From the NCBI RefSeq assembly GCF_000805335.1, contig NZ_KN708638.1:6640579-6704578 (forward strand): a DNA stretch of 64,000 nt, given 5' to 3'. Shown piece by piece: positions 25,524 to 33,732 of the stretch. The notes beneath the pieces are model-generated. The model did not search any database. It was not told the origin of the DNA and was given only the letters and a program-made list of their open reading frames with translations. This DNA is from Streptomyces sp. CT34. Lineage in GTDB: Bacteria; Actinomycetota; Actinomycetes; Streptomycetales; Streptomycetaceae. The position numbers were made by a program, and so were the translations under genes. Each line of letters opens with the position of its first letter. Positions within the stretch are counted from its first letter, which is position 1.

Positions 25524-26542
25524 TCGCCTCGGCCGTCCGCGTCCCCTGGCACAGTCACCACGGAGGCTACGACCGGCTCCTTGACTACCTGCCGGAAACC
25601 GAGCGGATCACCGCGCCGCAGGGAATCACCAGCCAGAAGATCGCCGCCGTGGCCCACCGCTGGCTTCGCCGCCGCTGCCCCTTGCCCTTCTACCCCGCCG
25701 AACACTTCGCCACAGATGTACGCGTCCTCTCCCGGCGTGGGCCCGCCCACGTCCTCTACGGCGACGAGCAGTTCTGGTTCTCCCGCCACCGACCGGGCCC
25801 CACCGCCGTCACCTATCACCAGCCACCCGCACACCTGACCCGCTTCATGCCGGCCACGAACTGGCGGCGACTCTCCGCACACGCAAGCCAGATCATCACC
25901 CTCGCTCCCGACCAGCGGGCCTTCTTCGCCGACCACCTGCCCGAGGAGCGCGTGCACCTGATCCCGCACGGCATCGACACCGCCGCCTTCACACCGGCAG
26001 GCGTCCCGGAGCCCGACACCCGGCCACTGGTCCTGACCGTGGGCTGGTGGCTACGCGATTGGGACGTCCTGGACACCGTCCACGACCAGCTCCACCAACG
26101 GCACGACAACGACATCGAACTCGTCGTCGTCACCCGTCAGGCTGACCAACGCACCTGGCACCCAGCCGTGCACGTGCTGGAAGGAATCAGCGAACTCACG
26201 CTTACCCGGCTCTACCGCCAGGCCGCGGCCGTGCTCCTCCCCCTGACGGACGCAACCGCCAACAACGCACTCCTGGAAGCCCTGGCCTGCGGAACCCCGG
26301 TCGTCGCCACCGACACCGGCGGCATCTCGTACTACACCGGCTACGGCCCGGCCACTCTCCTCGCACCGCCCGGTGACGCTGCTGCCGCCGCCGAAGCCGT
26401 CGAAACCCTCCTTGGCGAACTCGGCACCGCCGCCCATGCCGCACGACGTGCCGCAGCCCGAGAGCGCGCCGAGCTCTTCGCCTGGCCGCGCATCGCAGAG
26501 CAAGTCCGCGCCGTCTACCGCCTGCTGGAGGACGAACAATGA
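25508..26542 (+). CDS. GT4-type glycosyltransferase
   Basis: GTG 25508 gives a 344-residue GT-B fold protein. Recognisable parts are HGGYDRLLDYL at the N-terminus, HLIPHGIDTAAFTP in the linker, and the nucleotide-sugar-binding region LLPLTDATANNALLEALACGTPVVATDTGGI, whose ALLEALACGTPVV is the classic GT4 E-x7-E-like loop. A cytoplasmic retaining glycosyltransferase is expected. It sits between the AK-like kinase and a membrane GT2, with overlaps at both ends, so one glycan or glycolipid is probably built by the operon. Confidence 0.85.
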   Translation: MPHTVIASAVRVPWHSHHGGYDRLLDYLPETERITAPQGITSQKIAAVAHRWLRRRCPLPFYPAEHFATDVRVLSRRGPAHVLYGDEQFWFSRHRPGPTAVTYHQPPAHLTRFMPATNWRRLSAHASQIITLAPDQRAFFADHLPEERVHLIPHGIDTAAFTPAGVPEPDTRPLVLTVGWWLRDWDVLDTVHDQLHQRHDNDIELVVVTRQADQRTWHPAVHVLEGISELTLTRLYRQAAAVLLPLTDATANNALLEALACGTPVVATDTGGISYYTGYGPATLLAPPGDAAAAAEAVETLLGELGTAAHAARRAAARERAELFAWPRIAEQVRAVYRLLEDEQ

Positions 26543-28131
26543 CGATCGCCCAACTCTGGCTCCACTACTCCGTCCCCGTCCTGCTCACCCTCCTGTTGGC
26601 CCGCGCCCTCTGGGCCCTCGTCGCGGTCGAACTCTGTGCCCGGTGGCTGCTGGACAACGCACACCGAGACCCCGCCCCGGCCGACGAGGACGGGCCGTGG
26701 CTGGTGGTCCTGCTGCCCATGCTCCGCGAGCAAGCCCTCGCCCCCGAGACGATCGCCGTCTTCACCGCCCTCGACTACCCACGAGAACGTGCAGCGGTCA
26801 TCGCCATCACCACCGAACGCGAAGAGAACGCCCGCCATCGCGACCGCGACCGCCTTCCGGCCCTGGCAGCCACCAGCCACCTCAACGAAGCGCAACTGCA
26901 CGGGCTGTTCCCCCGCGCCAACTGCAGCGACATCGCGGACCAGGTCAACGCCGCTCCCACGGAGAAGCGCCTCGCCCTCCTCACCGAGCTGTATGACGCC
27001 GAACCCACGACCCGCGAAACCATCGCCGCCCTCGCCGAAGACCAGCCGGCCGTCGGGCTGCGCCTGGTACACCTCCACCAACCAGACACCGGTGGCCGCA
27101 AAGCCGGACAGCTCAACCACGCCGCCGAGCACCTCGAAAAGATCCTCGGCCCCCTCGGCTGGCACGACGAGAACGACGCGGACAACACCTTCCTCTGCGT
27201 CTACGACGCCGACGCCATCCCAGACGTCCGTACGTTGATGTCATTCGCCGAGACAGCCACTCGCCACAGGGCGCTCACCGGCCGGCCACCGTCCCTGATC
27301 CAGCAGCAGCGCCTGCCACTGCTCGGTCGCCGCCCCTTCCCGTCCGGCGCCACCGGCCTGCTCCTGGAGGGAGAATGGCTCTACCAACTCCGCCGCTCAC
27401 TCGGCATCGAGCTCGCCCGCATCCGCCTGACGCAATGGCTCACCACCACCCAAGTTGCAAGCCCTGTACGGACATTGATGCGGCCAATGGTCTACGGCGT
27501 CGGCTGCGGCATGACTGTCCACCTGCCGACCGTGCGAGACCTCGGTGGCTTCCCCGAACCCATGGAGGATCTCGGCACCGGCCACCGCCTCTCCCTCCTC
27601 GGTGCCGACATCGCACCCGCCCCCGTCGCCGTCCTGGACGAGCCCTATACCGAGCCACGCGGCCTGACCAACCTCCACGCGCTCGCCTTCCTCACCTCAG
27701 CCCGACCAGACCGCCATGCGAAGGCCGTCGCTCACCTGCCGAGCACCCTCCCCCGCAGTGGCAAGGCACTCCTGGTACTCCGGGAATGGGCCGACGAGAT
27801 CGCCTGGGTCACCGCCGCCCCACTGATCGCAGCCGTGGTCATCTCCGCCTGCTGGTCCGGCCCCCTGTGCTCCGCACTCGCTCTCGCGGGTCTCTTGCTG
27901 CACGGCCCCGTCCTGACCGCCCGACTCATCAAGCTGGCCCCTGCCCTCCATGCCGCGGTCGTTCCCCCGACCAGCCACATCGCTGCCGCCCCACGCCCTA
28001 CGCGCGGCCGGAGCGCGGCGCTGATCGCAAGCAGCCCCGCCCAACCGTTCATCCGCCTCGCCGGCCCCTGGCGGATGATTCTCCGCCACATCACCGGACA
28101 CCCGACTACCTTCGGCAAAACTGAACGCTAA
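26539..28131 (+). CDS. Membrane-bound GT2-type glycosyltransferase
   Basis: The 530-residue protein has an N-terminal membrane helix (VPVLLTLLLARALWALVAV) and then a GT-A domain: LVVLLPMLREQ, GGRKAGQLNHAAEHL, FLCVYDADAIPDVRTL (the DxD motif). Two further membrane spans follow near residues 415-460 (AAPLIAAVVISACW, ALALAGLLLHGPVLTARLI). An insertion of about 100 residues separates the first strand from the DxD region. It looks like a processive or lipid-linked GT2 at the cytoplasmic membrane. ATG 26539 overlaps the previous stop. Confidence 0.8.
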   Translation: MTIAQLWLHYSVPVLLTLLLARALWALVAVELCARWLLDNAHRDPAPADEDGPWLVVLLPMLREQALAPETIAVFTALDYPRERAAVIAITTEREENARHRDRDRLPALAATSHLNEAQLHGLFPRANCSDIADQVNAAPTEKRLALLTELYDAEPTTRETIAALAEDQPAVGLRLVHLHQPDTGGRKAGQLNHAAEHLEKILGPLGWHDENDADNTFLCVYDADAIPDVRTLMSFAETATRHRALTGRPPSLIQQQRLPLLGRRPFPSGATGLLLEGEWLYQLRRSLGIELARIRLTQWLTTTQVASPVRTLMRPMVYGVGCGMTVHLPTVRDLGGFPEPMEDLGTGHRLSLLGADIAPAPVAVLDEPYTEPRGLTNLHALAFLTSARPDRHAKAVAHLPSTLPRSGKALLVLREWADEIAWVTAAPLIAAVVISACWSGPLCSALALAGLLLHGPVLTARLIKLAPALHAAVVPPTSHIAAAPRPTRGRSAALIASSPAQPFIRLAGPWRMILRHITGHPTTFGKTER

Positions 28132-28157
28132 AGCACCACGCTATCCGCACGAGGAAG

Positions 28158-28652
28158 TTGGACCAGAACGTGACCGAGCCCGCCACCCCCGAAATCCGCA
28201 CTTCCGCCAAAGCCGTCATCCTCCACGACGGCCACGTCCTGCTCATGCGTGCCGTCTGGGACGACCAGGAGTGCTACTTCCTCCCCGGAGGCGGCCAACA
28301 CCCCGGAGAGAGTCTCAGCGACGCCGTCCGCCGCGAAGTCGACGAGGAAACCGGCCTGACCATCACCGTCGAGTGCCTGCTGTGGCTCCGCGAATACATC
28401 GGCGCCCACCACGACCACCCCGTAAGCGAAGCCAACACCCACCGCATCGAAGCGATCTTCCTGTGCACCCCCACCAGCGACCCCGGCCAACTCGGCGGCC
28501 ACTCCCAAGACGAAGTGCAGACCGGCCTGGAATGGGTACCGCTGGGCAAAATCCCCGCCATCAACCTGCTCCCGCATGCCATCCGCCAGCCCATCGCCAC
28601 CCTCACCGCGGCGCCCACGCCCCCCGACACCTACCTCGGCGATGTCGCCTGA
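28158..28652 (+). CDS. Nudix hydrolase
   Basis: A complete Nudix box is present: G-x5-E-x7-REVDEETGL beginning at GGGQHPGE, at about residues 45-67 of the 164-residue product. SAKAVILHDGHVLLMR is the preceding strand. It should hydrolyse a nucleoside diphosphate linked to another group, such as a nucleotide sugar in this context. TTG 28158 has GAGGA only 2 nt upstream; GTG 28170 is too far from it, so the start is uncertain within four codons. Its end overlaps the next gene by 11 bp. Confidence 0.85.
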   Translation: MDQNVTEPATPEIRTSAKAVILHDGHVLLMRAVWDDQECYFLPGGGQHPGESLSDAVRREVDEETGLTITVECLLWLREYIGAHHDHPVSEANTHRIEAIFLCTPTSDPGQLGGHSQDEVQTGLEWVPLGKIPAINLLPHAIRQPIATLTAAPTPPDTYLGDVA

Positions 28653-29439
28653 CAGCACCATGGACGGCATAGACGGCCGCGTCCCACTCAACGCCCGCGA
28701 CATCACCACCGGCCAGGCCAACCGCGTCTGGTCGGTGGGCGGACCGACGCCGTACATCCTCAAGCACTACGGCGACCCGAGCCGCGCCGCCAACGAAGCT
28801 GCCGCTCTCCGCCTCATGGCCACGCACCATGCCCCAGCTCCGCAGCTACTCGCCGCGTCCAGCGGCAGCAGCACCCCTCCATGGACCGCACAGACCGCAC
28901 TTCACGCGAAGCCTGTGCCCGTCGACCGGCTCCTGGCGGACCTCGCCGAACCTCTGGCCGCCATCCACCGCATCCCCGGCACCCACTTCGGCCGCCTCGT
29001 CAGCGCCCGGCAATACCGCCGCTGGACCGACTACCTCCACAACCGCCTGCACACGTATGCCACAGCTGCCCCGGCTCTGCGCGCCACGGTCCGACTCCTC
29101 CACCAAGAAGTCGAGGCCGGCGAAAACACCATCCAGCCAGTGCTGCTGCACCACGACCTGCAGCCAGGCCACCTCCTTCGCGAACCCGTTGGTTCCCGGC
29201 TGCTCATCGACTGGGAGTTGGCCATCTTCGGCGACCTTCGGTCCGACCTCGCCCGCCTCGCCGTACGCCTCGACCTCGACGACCCCACCCCCGTACTCGC
29301 CCTCGCCAGCCAGCCGGACCCCACCACCGAAAGCCGACTCCATCTGTACTGGCATATCCATCTAGTCGCCGACGCCGCCCTGAGCACAGACGGCGCCGTA
29401 CGAGAACGGGCAGCCAAGAGGCTACTCAGCTGGAGGTGA
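28642..29439 (+). CDS. Aminoglycoside-phosphotransferase-like kinase
   Basis: ATG 28642 gives a 265-residue protein with the APH/choline-kinase fold: WSVGGPTPYILKHYG (beta strands with Lys for ATP), VLLHHDLQPGHLL (Brenner motif) and LLIDWELAIFGDLRSDLA (DFG-like metal site). The Brenner motif normally reads HxDxxxxN; here the final Asn is His, which may alter metal binding. It probably phosphorylates a sugar or alcohol of the pathway encoded upstream. Last gene of the operon; no clear terminator is visible in the 106 bp that follow. Confidence 0.75.
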   Translation: MSPDSTMDGIDGRVPLNARDITTGQANRVWSVGGPTPYILKHYGDPSRAANEAAALRLMATHHAPAPQLLAASSGSSTPPWTAQTALHAKPVPVDRLLADLAEPLAAIHRIPGTHFGRLVSARQYRRWTDYLHNRLHTYATAAPALRATVRLLHQEVEAGENTIQPVLLHHDLQPGHLLREPVGSRLLIDWELAIFGDLRSDLARLAVRLDLDDPTPVLALASQPDPTTESRLHLYWHIHLVADAALSTDGAVRERAAKRLLSWR

Positions 29440-29545
29440 GGCAAGACATCTTCGACACCCCCGGCTTCTTCTGGCCAAAGGTCGAAGGCCCGCCGCTCAA
29501 CACGGTCCGTGCGTTGCCTTCGCCTGGGCCAGAAGGGCATCGGAC

Positions 29546-30250
29546 TCATTCCGCGCGGTGAACCTTGTCGACGGCCTTCTCCACATGGGCGTCAACAAGG
29601 CCCGGGCTGCCGGTGAGGATGACCAACACGCCGCCAGTCCGGACGGCCGTCTGCTTGACAATGCTGCGCTGCCCGCCGGTGGAGTAGGTGAGCAGCTGGC
29701 TCCACCGCTCGTCGCCCAGGCGCGGTGCGGCTGTCTTCTGCGTGGTCATGTCGATGGAGGTGCTGCCCGAGACGACCTGGTACTTCGGGCAGGAAGCCAT
29801 CGCGTCGAAGATGCGGCCAACGCCCTCAGACAGCTTCTGCGCTGTGTCGCTGTACAGCTCTTCACTCACCTCGGAGGTACTGGCGGCGCCGTAGGAGAAC
29901 GCGACCTTCACTTTGCGGGGGAAGTTGAGGGTTCCGCCGGTGGCCGCATCCCCGCCCAGTTTGTCCAGTGCGGGACAGCCGAGCACCGTGACGTCGTCAT
30001 TGTGCTGGGCACGCTCCGCCTTGCGTACGTAGCCCTCGCCCAGGTCCTCCACGGTCAGCAGTCGCTTGCTCAGGGCGGCCGAGGAAAGGGGCTCGGCATC
30101 CGGTGCGCTGTCTCCGTTTCGGGGTGTGGAGGTGGCCGGTGACGATGCGCTGGAGGAAGCGGAGGTGCTGGCGCTGTCGTTGGAGCAGCCAGCAACAGTG
30201 AGTGCGGTGAGCGTGGTCAGGACGAGAGCGGTGGCGGTGTGGCGACGCAT
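29546..30250 (-). CDS. Lipoprotein with PknH-sensor-like domain
   Basis: ATG 30250 gives 234 residues. The N-terminus is a lipoprotein signal (LVLTTLTALTVAGCSND; lipobox AGC with Cys about residue 22), followed by a Ser/Thr/Pro linker. A mature domain follows with RLLTVEDLGEGYVRK, VTVLGCPALDKLGG and FDAMASCPKYQV, where two Cys could form a disulphide. This resembles the extracellular sensor-type domains seen in PknH and many Streptomyces lipoproteins; the ligand is unknown. It is convergent with the APH-like gene. Confidence 0.8.
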   Translation of the reverse strand: MRRHTATALVLTTLTALTVAGCSNDSASTSASSSASSPATSTPRNGDSAPDAEPLSSAALSKRLLTVEDLGEGYVRKAERAQHNDDVTVLGCPALDKLGGDAATGGTLNFPRKVKVAFSYGAASTSEVSEELYSDTAQKLSEGVGRIFDAMASCPKYQVVSGSTSIDMTTQKTAAPRLGDERWSQLLTYSTGGQRSIVKQTAVRTGGVLVILTGSPGLVDAHVEKAVDKVHRAE

Positions 30251-30331
30251 GCGAAACCCCCGGGGTGCGCGGAGCGGATGGTCTGACTGGGCCGACGCGT
30301 GAGGCGTGTCGGCGGATAGGGGGTAAGAAGG

Positions 30332-30775
30332 TCAGTGGCCGAGGTGACGCAGGCCGTCGTTCAGGGTGGGGTGCCACTGGTCGACCGGGCCGGAGTTGCG
30401 GTTGTACCAGGCCGGGTCCAGGCGCGGTTCGGCGGTGCTGTGGCCGGAGCGGCAGCGCAACCAGATCGTGTCGTCGCGCATACTGAAGACGATCCAGTCA
30501 CGGTATGCGCCGCACTGCGGACACTCGCGGACCTCGCCGTCGATAACGAGCGGCTGCTCCCAGCGCATCATCAAGCCCTCGACCTCTTGGCGGGAGGGCA
30601 GGCGAAGGTCCGGTGGCAGGAAGTCGGGTACCTCCTCGACGAGCGGGGAGGTCGGCGCCGACTCGGGGGCCGGGCTGGCGAAGTCGGGCGCTGGCCAGTT
30701 CGTGTGCATCTTCAGCAGGGTCTGGCTGGCGCGCTGGGCTTCGCGGAACTCGCGGTCGGCACGTCGTCGAAACAT
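30332..30775 (-). CDS. Small CxxC protein
   Basis: ATG 30775 is preceded by GAGGGGG. A 147-residue product, basic at the N-terminus (MFRRRADREFREAQ), then a Pro-rich stretch and a C-terminal domain with ECPQCGAYRDWIVF and TIWLRCRSGH: one CxxC plus Cys and His, a plausible single zinc site. No family recognised. It follows the relaxase gene on the same strand after 80 bp and may be the last gene of the plasmid mobilisation unit. Confidence 0.65.
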   Translation of the reverse strand: MFRRRADREFREAQRASQTLLKMHTNWPAPDFASPAPESAPTSPLVEEVPDFLPPDLRLPSRQEVEGLMMRWEQPLVIDGEVRECPQCGAYRDWIVFSMRDDTIWLRCRSGHSTAEPRLDPAWYNRNSGPVDQWHPTLNDGLRHLGH

Positions 30776-30855
30776 GTGTCCCCCTCTTCGTCGTTCATCG
30801 GCCACACGGAGAGTGCACTAGGTCCCTGACCTGCCGCAACTTGCAAATTCGGGAA

Positions 30856-32580
30856 TCATCTAGGTTTCCCCGGCCGGTTGCTGCGCTGCGGGGAGGGGCG
30901 CTTCGGCCGTCCGGTGGTTTGGGGCGTGGCGGAGGTGGCCTCGGGCATGGCGGAGGCGTCGGCGGGCAGGTCGGCCATGCGCCGCAGTCGCCATACCAGT
31001 ACGTCGCTGACCGAGTCGGCGGTGTCCAGTTCGCGTCGCGCGACGGCCTCGGCGAGCAGCGCGGCGGGCTCGTGGCCGGCGGCTTCGGCGTCGGCGAGGG
31101 TGGCGGCGAGCGCGTGCCAGCCGGGCTCGGCGAGGATCTGCTCGGCTAGCTCCGGCACTGCCTGGCGCAGGTGGGCCGCCTGGCGGTGCTGGAGGGGCTG
31201 GGAGAGGCGGCGCCCACGGTGGTGCAGGATGGCCATCGGGTGCTGGGCGGCGGACTGGTAGGCGGCGCGTAGGTGTTCGGCGGCCTTGCGGGCGGCGGCG
31301 GCCTGCTGGGCGTGGTTCCTCTTGCCGTGCCAGTGGGCAGCGGTGATGACCAGGAAGGCGACCATGTCGATCACCATGGCGGTGGTTGCGCCGTCCTCGC
31401 CGCGGCCGAGGGCGGGCCCCGCGTAGACGAGGTCGTGGGCGGCTTGGCGCAGGGCGCGGTCGTGTCCGCGCTCGGCCCGTACGTGGGAGCGGGAGGCTCG
31501 CTCGAAGGCGCGTGCCGCCTCACGCAGTTGCTTGCGGGTGTGGGCGGCGGATGTCTTGGCGAGGGCGTCGAGGACCTCCCCGGCTGCCGCGATGTGTGCC
31601 GCGGCCTGGTGGTCGTTGCCGTGGTCGATGACCAGGACCGCTTGCCATGCCGCGGTTGCCGCGCGGCGTCGTGCTCGTGCCGGACCGTTCGGTGTACTGG
31701 TGGGGTCGTCCAGGGCAGCGGTGGGGTCTTGCTGTGCGTCGGCGGACCAGCGTTCGCGGATACGTGGCAGGGAGAGGTCGGGGGCGAGGGTGGAGCCGGG
31801 GAAGAAGACCGGTTCGTCGTCCTTGTTGCGGTCGTCGGTCAGCGCGACTTTGTAGCCGAGCAGGTCACCGGAGGGCGCGAAGCGCTTGCGGACCAGCAGA
31901 CCGGCGGTTGCCAGCCGGTCGAAGAACTCCGCCTCGCTCTGGGCGCCGGCCACCGCGCGGCGCACGGTCTCGCGCAGTTCCTCACGGGCGGTCTGCTCCC
32001 GGCCCTGACGCTCCGCTTTGTGGCGCTCCGCGCTGGTGGGCCGCTTGGCGGCGGTGCCGTCGCCGGCGTTGACCAAGGTCAGCCCCAACTCCTTCTCGAT
32101 GAGACGGCATTCGGCCTGGGCCCGCTTGTAGGAGCGGAAGTCGTCGGGGCTGCTGCCGTCCTCGCACACGCGCGTGGCGACGATGTGGATGTGATCGTCC
32201 GCGTGGCGTACGGCCGCCCAGCGGCAGCCGGGCTCGCCGTCGCCGGGATCGATGCCGGTGGCAGCAACCACCCGGCGGGCGATGTCCGCCCATTCGTCGT
32301 CGGACAGGGCGCGGTCGCCGGGAGCGGCGCGCACCGAGGTGTGCCACACGTGCTTGGCGGGCCGCGCGTGCGGCGGCAGGGCCTGGACGGGCTGATCGAG
32401 CAGGAGCGCCAAGTCCCTGATGGCGGCTGCGAAGTCGTCGGCGCGGCCGGGGTCGGGCGCCATGCCGTCGAAGGATGCGACGAGGTGGGGGTCGACGTGC
32501 TCCTCGGCACGCCCGGGGCCATACAGGTAGTGGAGCAGGCCGATGGTCTTGTCGCCGGACTCGTTGATGCTGGGGATCAT
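30856..32580 (-). CDS. Relaxase / mobilisation nuclease
   Basis: The 574-residue protein has the relaxase catalytic patterns of the MobA/VirD2-like family: an N-terminal Tyr in LLHYLYGPGR (Tyr18 or Tyr20) and the HxxxHxH metal site in VRHADDHIHIV (His126, 130, 132). It nicks one strand at oriT and attaches covalently to the 5' end for transfer. The C-terminal 350 residues are helical, Arg/Ala-rich and uncharacterised. Its start overlaps the mobC stop (ATGA). No coupling protein or transfer ATPase is in the window, so transfer probably needs a helper element. Confidence 0.85.
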   Translation of the reverse strand: MIPSINESGDKTIGLLHYLYGPGRAEEHVDPHLVASFDGMAPDPGRADDFAAAIRDLALLLDQPVQALPPHARPAKHVWHTSVRAAPGDRALSDDEWADIARRVVAATGIDPGDGEPGCRWAAVRHADDHIHIVATRVCEDGSSPDDFRSYKRAQAECRLIEKELGLTLVNAGDGTAAKRPTSAERHKAERQGREQTAREELRETVRRAVAGAQSEAEFFDRLATAGLLVRKRFAPSGDLLGYKVALTDDRNKDDEPVFFPGSTLAPDLSLPRIRERWSADAQQDPTAALDDPTSTPNGPARARRRAATAAWQAVLVIDHGNDHQAAAHIAAAGEVLDALAKTSAAHTRKQLREAARAFERASRSHVRAERGHDRALRQAAHDLVYAGPALGRGEDGATTAMVIDMVAFLVITAAHWHGKRNHAQQAAAARKAAEHLRAAYQSAAQHPMAILHHRGRRLSQPLQHRQAAHLRQAVPELAEQILAEPGWHALAATLADAEAAGHEPAALLAEAVARRELDTADSVSDVLVWRLRRMADLPADASAMPEATSATPQTTGRPKRPSPQRSNRPGKPR

Positions 32581-33212
32581 GCCGGGGTCTGCTGGCGGGC
32601 GATGAGCTGGGTGGCCGCCTCATGGACGCGGCCGGCTGCGGCACGGACGGCGGCGATGGTCGCTTCGAGCTGCGGTGCTTCGGCACCGGAGTTGAGTGCC
32701 TTGACGGCTTGGTTGAGGTTGCTGCCCGCCCAGCCGAGACGGCGGCGGGAGTCGAACAGTGCGGTGAGAACTTCGCGGTCGTCGGCGATCTCAGCGGCGG
32801 TGCGGTCAAGGTCACGGGCGGCGCGCAGCGCGGAGCGGGCGAGGAAGCCGGCGACGGACAGATTCGACTTGGCGGCGGCGGACTTGATCAGGGCGAACTC
32901 TTCATCGTTGAAGCGGGCATTGGGCTGGTGCAGACGCTTCTTCTCGCGCGGCTGGCGCGGGCGCTGACGGGCGCGCGGCGCGGCGGGGGAGCGGCGACGG
33001 CGGCGGTTCGGTTGGTTCTTGTCCTGCCCAGGCTTCGGTCCGCCCTCGGTCGAAGCCACTCGGACCTGCGCCCCCTGGTGCTGGTCCGCTCCCGCCCCCT
33101 TGGGGGCGGGGTCGGCGGAAGCTACGCTTCCGCCCCAACTTGCTCCCCGCGAGACCGAGTTCGTGACCGACTCTGCAGGGGGATGGGGCTGGCGTTCATT
33201 CGGGCTCGTCAT
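32577..33212 (-). CDS. mobC: MobC-like relaxosome accessory protein
   Basis: ATG 33212 overlaps the previous stop. The 211-residue product has a long disordered basic N-terminus (NRRRRRSPAAPRARQRP) and then a MobC-type ribbon-helix-helix region (NARFNDEEFALIKSAAAKS, VAGFLARSALRAA). The C-terminal helix carries LGWAGSNLNQAVKALNSG, the conserved MobC segment. MobC proteins help the relaxase open oriT DNA. Gene order mobC-relaxase is standard for mobilisable plasmids. Confidence 0.85.
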   Translation of the reverse strand: MTSPNERQPHPPAESVTNSVSRGASWGGSVASADPAPKGAGADQHQGAQVRVASTEGGPKPGQDKNQPNRRRRRSPAAPRARQRPRQPREKKRLHQPNARFNDEEFALIKSAAAKSNLSVAGFLARSALRAARDLDRTAAEIADDREVLTALFDSRRRLGWAGSNLNQAVKALNSGAEAPQLEATIAAVRAAAGRVHEAATQLIARQQTPA

Positions 33213-33457
33213 CGGGTGCGGTTCCTCGCGGTGCGGGTGCGGTGCTGGATCTGGGCGGCAAGACCGACCATGGCGGCCGGCCCGTCCAGGACACGGACCG
33301 GCGTCCTGGGAGCGGTCTGCACGAGCCACTGGCCGCTCGGCGTCAGGACGGCCGCGTGCAGGAGGTGGTGGCGGACCAGGACCTCTGCCCAGGCGCTCGC
33401 TTCGGCTGCGGTCGGGATCGAGGCGCGGGTGTTGTGGGAGCGGATGGTGACCTCCAT
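33209..33457 (-). CDS. Small protein upstream of mobC
   Basis: An 82-residue product, MEVTIRSHNTRASIPTAAEA, then HHLLHAAVLTPSGQWLVQTA and a basic C-terminus (RTRTARNRTR). Its stop overlaps the mobC start by 4 nt and ATG 33457 lies at the edge of the 83-bp repeat-rich gap, so it is probably the first gene of the mobilisation operon. No family recognised; size and charge would suit a DNA-binding accessory protein (inference). Confidence 0.65.
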   Translation of the reverse strand: MEVTIRSHNTRASIPTAAEASAWAEVLVRHHLLHAAVLTPSGQWLVQTAPRTPVRVLDGPAAMVGLAAQIQHRTRTARNRTR

Positions 33458-33540
33458 GGTCGGGGCGGTGGCCCGGTACCAGGCCGGGCCACCGCGTCGC
33501 AGGGAGTAGATAGGGCGATTGACCTGCGGCTATCGCCCCC
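33458..33540. other. Candidate oriT with two inverted repeats
   Basis: This 83-bp gap upstream of the mobilisation genes holds two inverted repeats. One is GGTGGCCCGG at 33467-33476 with CCGGGCCACC at 33484-33493, a perfect 10-bp stem with a 7-base loop. The other is GGGCGAT at 33513-33519 with ATCGCCC at 33532-33538. Position and structure fit an origin of transfer; a terminator or operator role for either hairpin is the alternative. Confidence 0.5.
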
Positions 33541-33732
33541 TCATCCGCATATCGGGCAGTGGTCGAAGTGTCGAACGAGGGCCCTGGCCATGCGCCCCTT
33601 CATGGTGAGGGCGATCGTCGTGTTGGCCTTGGCCGCCGGTGTGCCCTTGTTGGCTGCGGCGTACTGGCGCAGGCATGCGATGTCCTGCTCATAGCCGTTC
33701 TTGATGCGCTCGAAGCGCGCGCACGTCTTCAT
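33541..33732 (-). CDS. Small cysteine-containing protein (63 residues)
   Basis: ATG 33732 overlaps the stop of the DUF2637 gene by 4 nt. The product is MKTCARFERIKNGYEQDIAC, then a basic helix and HCPICG at the C-terminus. Four Cys (4, 20, 60, 63) could bind one zinc ion. No named family. It is the last gene of the rep-whiB-DUF2637 run and abuts the candidate oriT. Confidence 0.65.
   Translation of the reverse strand: MKTCARFERIKNGYEQDIACLRQYAAANKGTPAAKANTTIALTMKGRMARALVRHFDHCPICG

Noticed and set aside
31273..32967. A 564-codon open frame on the plus strand
   Set aside because: It is antisense to the relaxase and mobC, which carry clear catalytic and family patterns.
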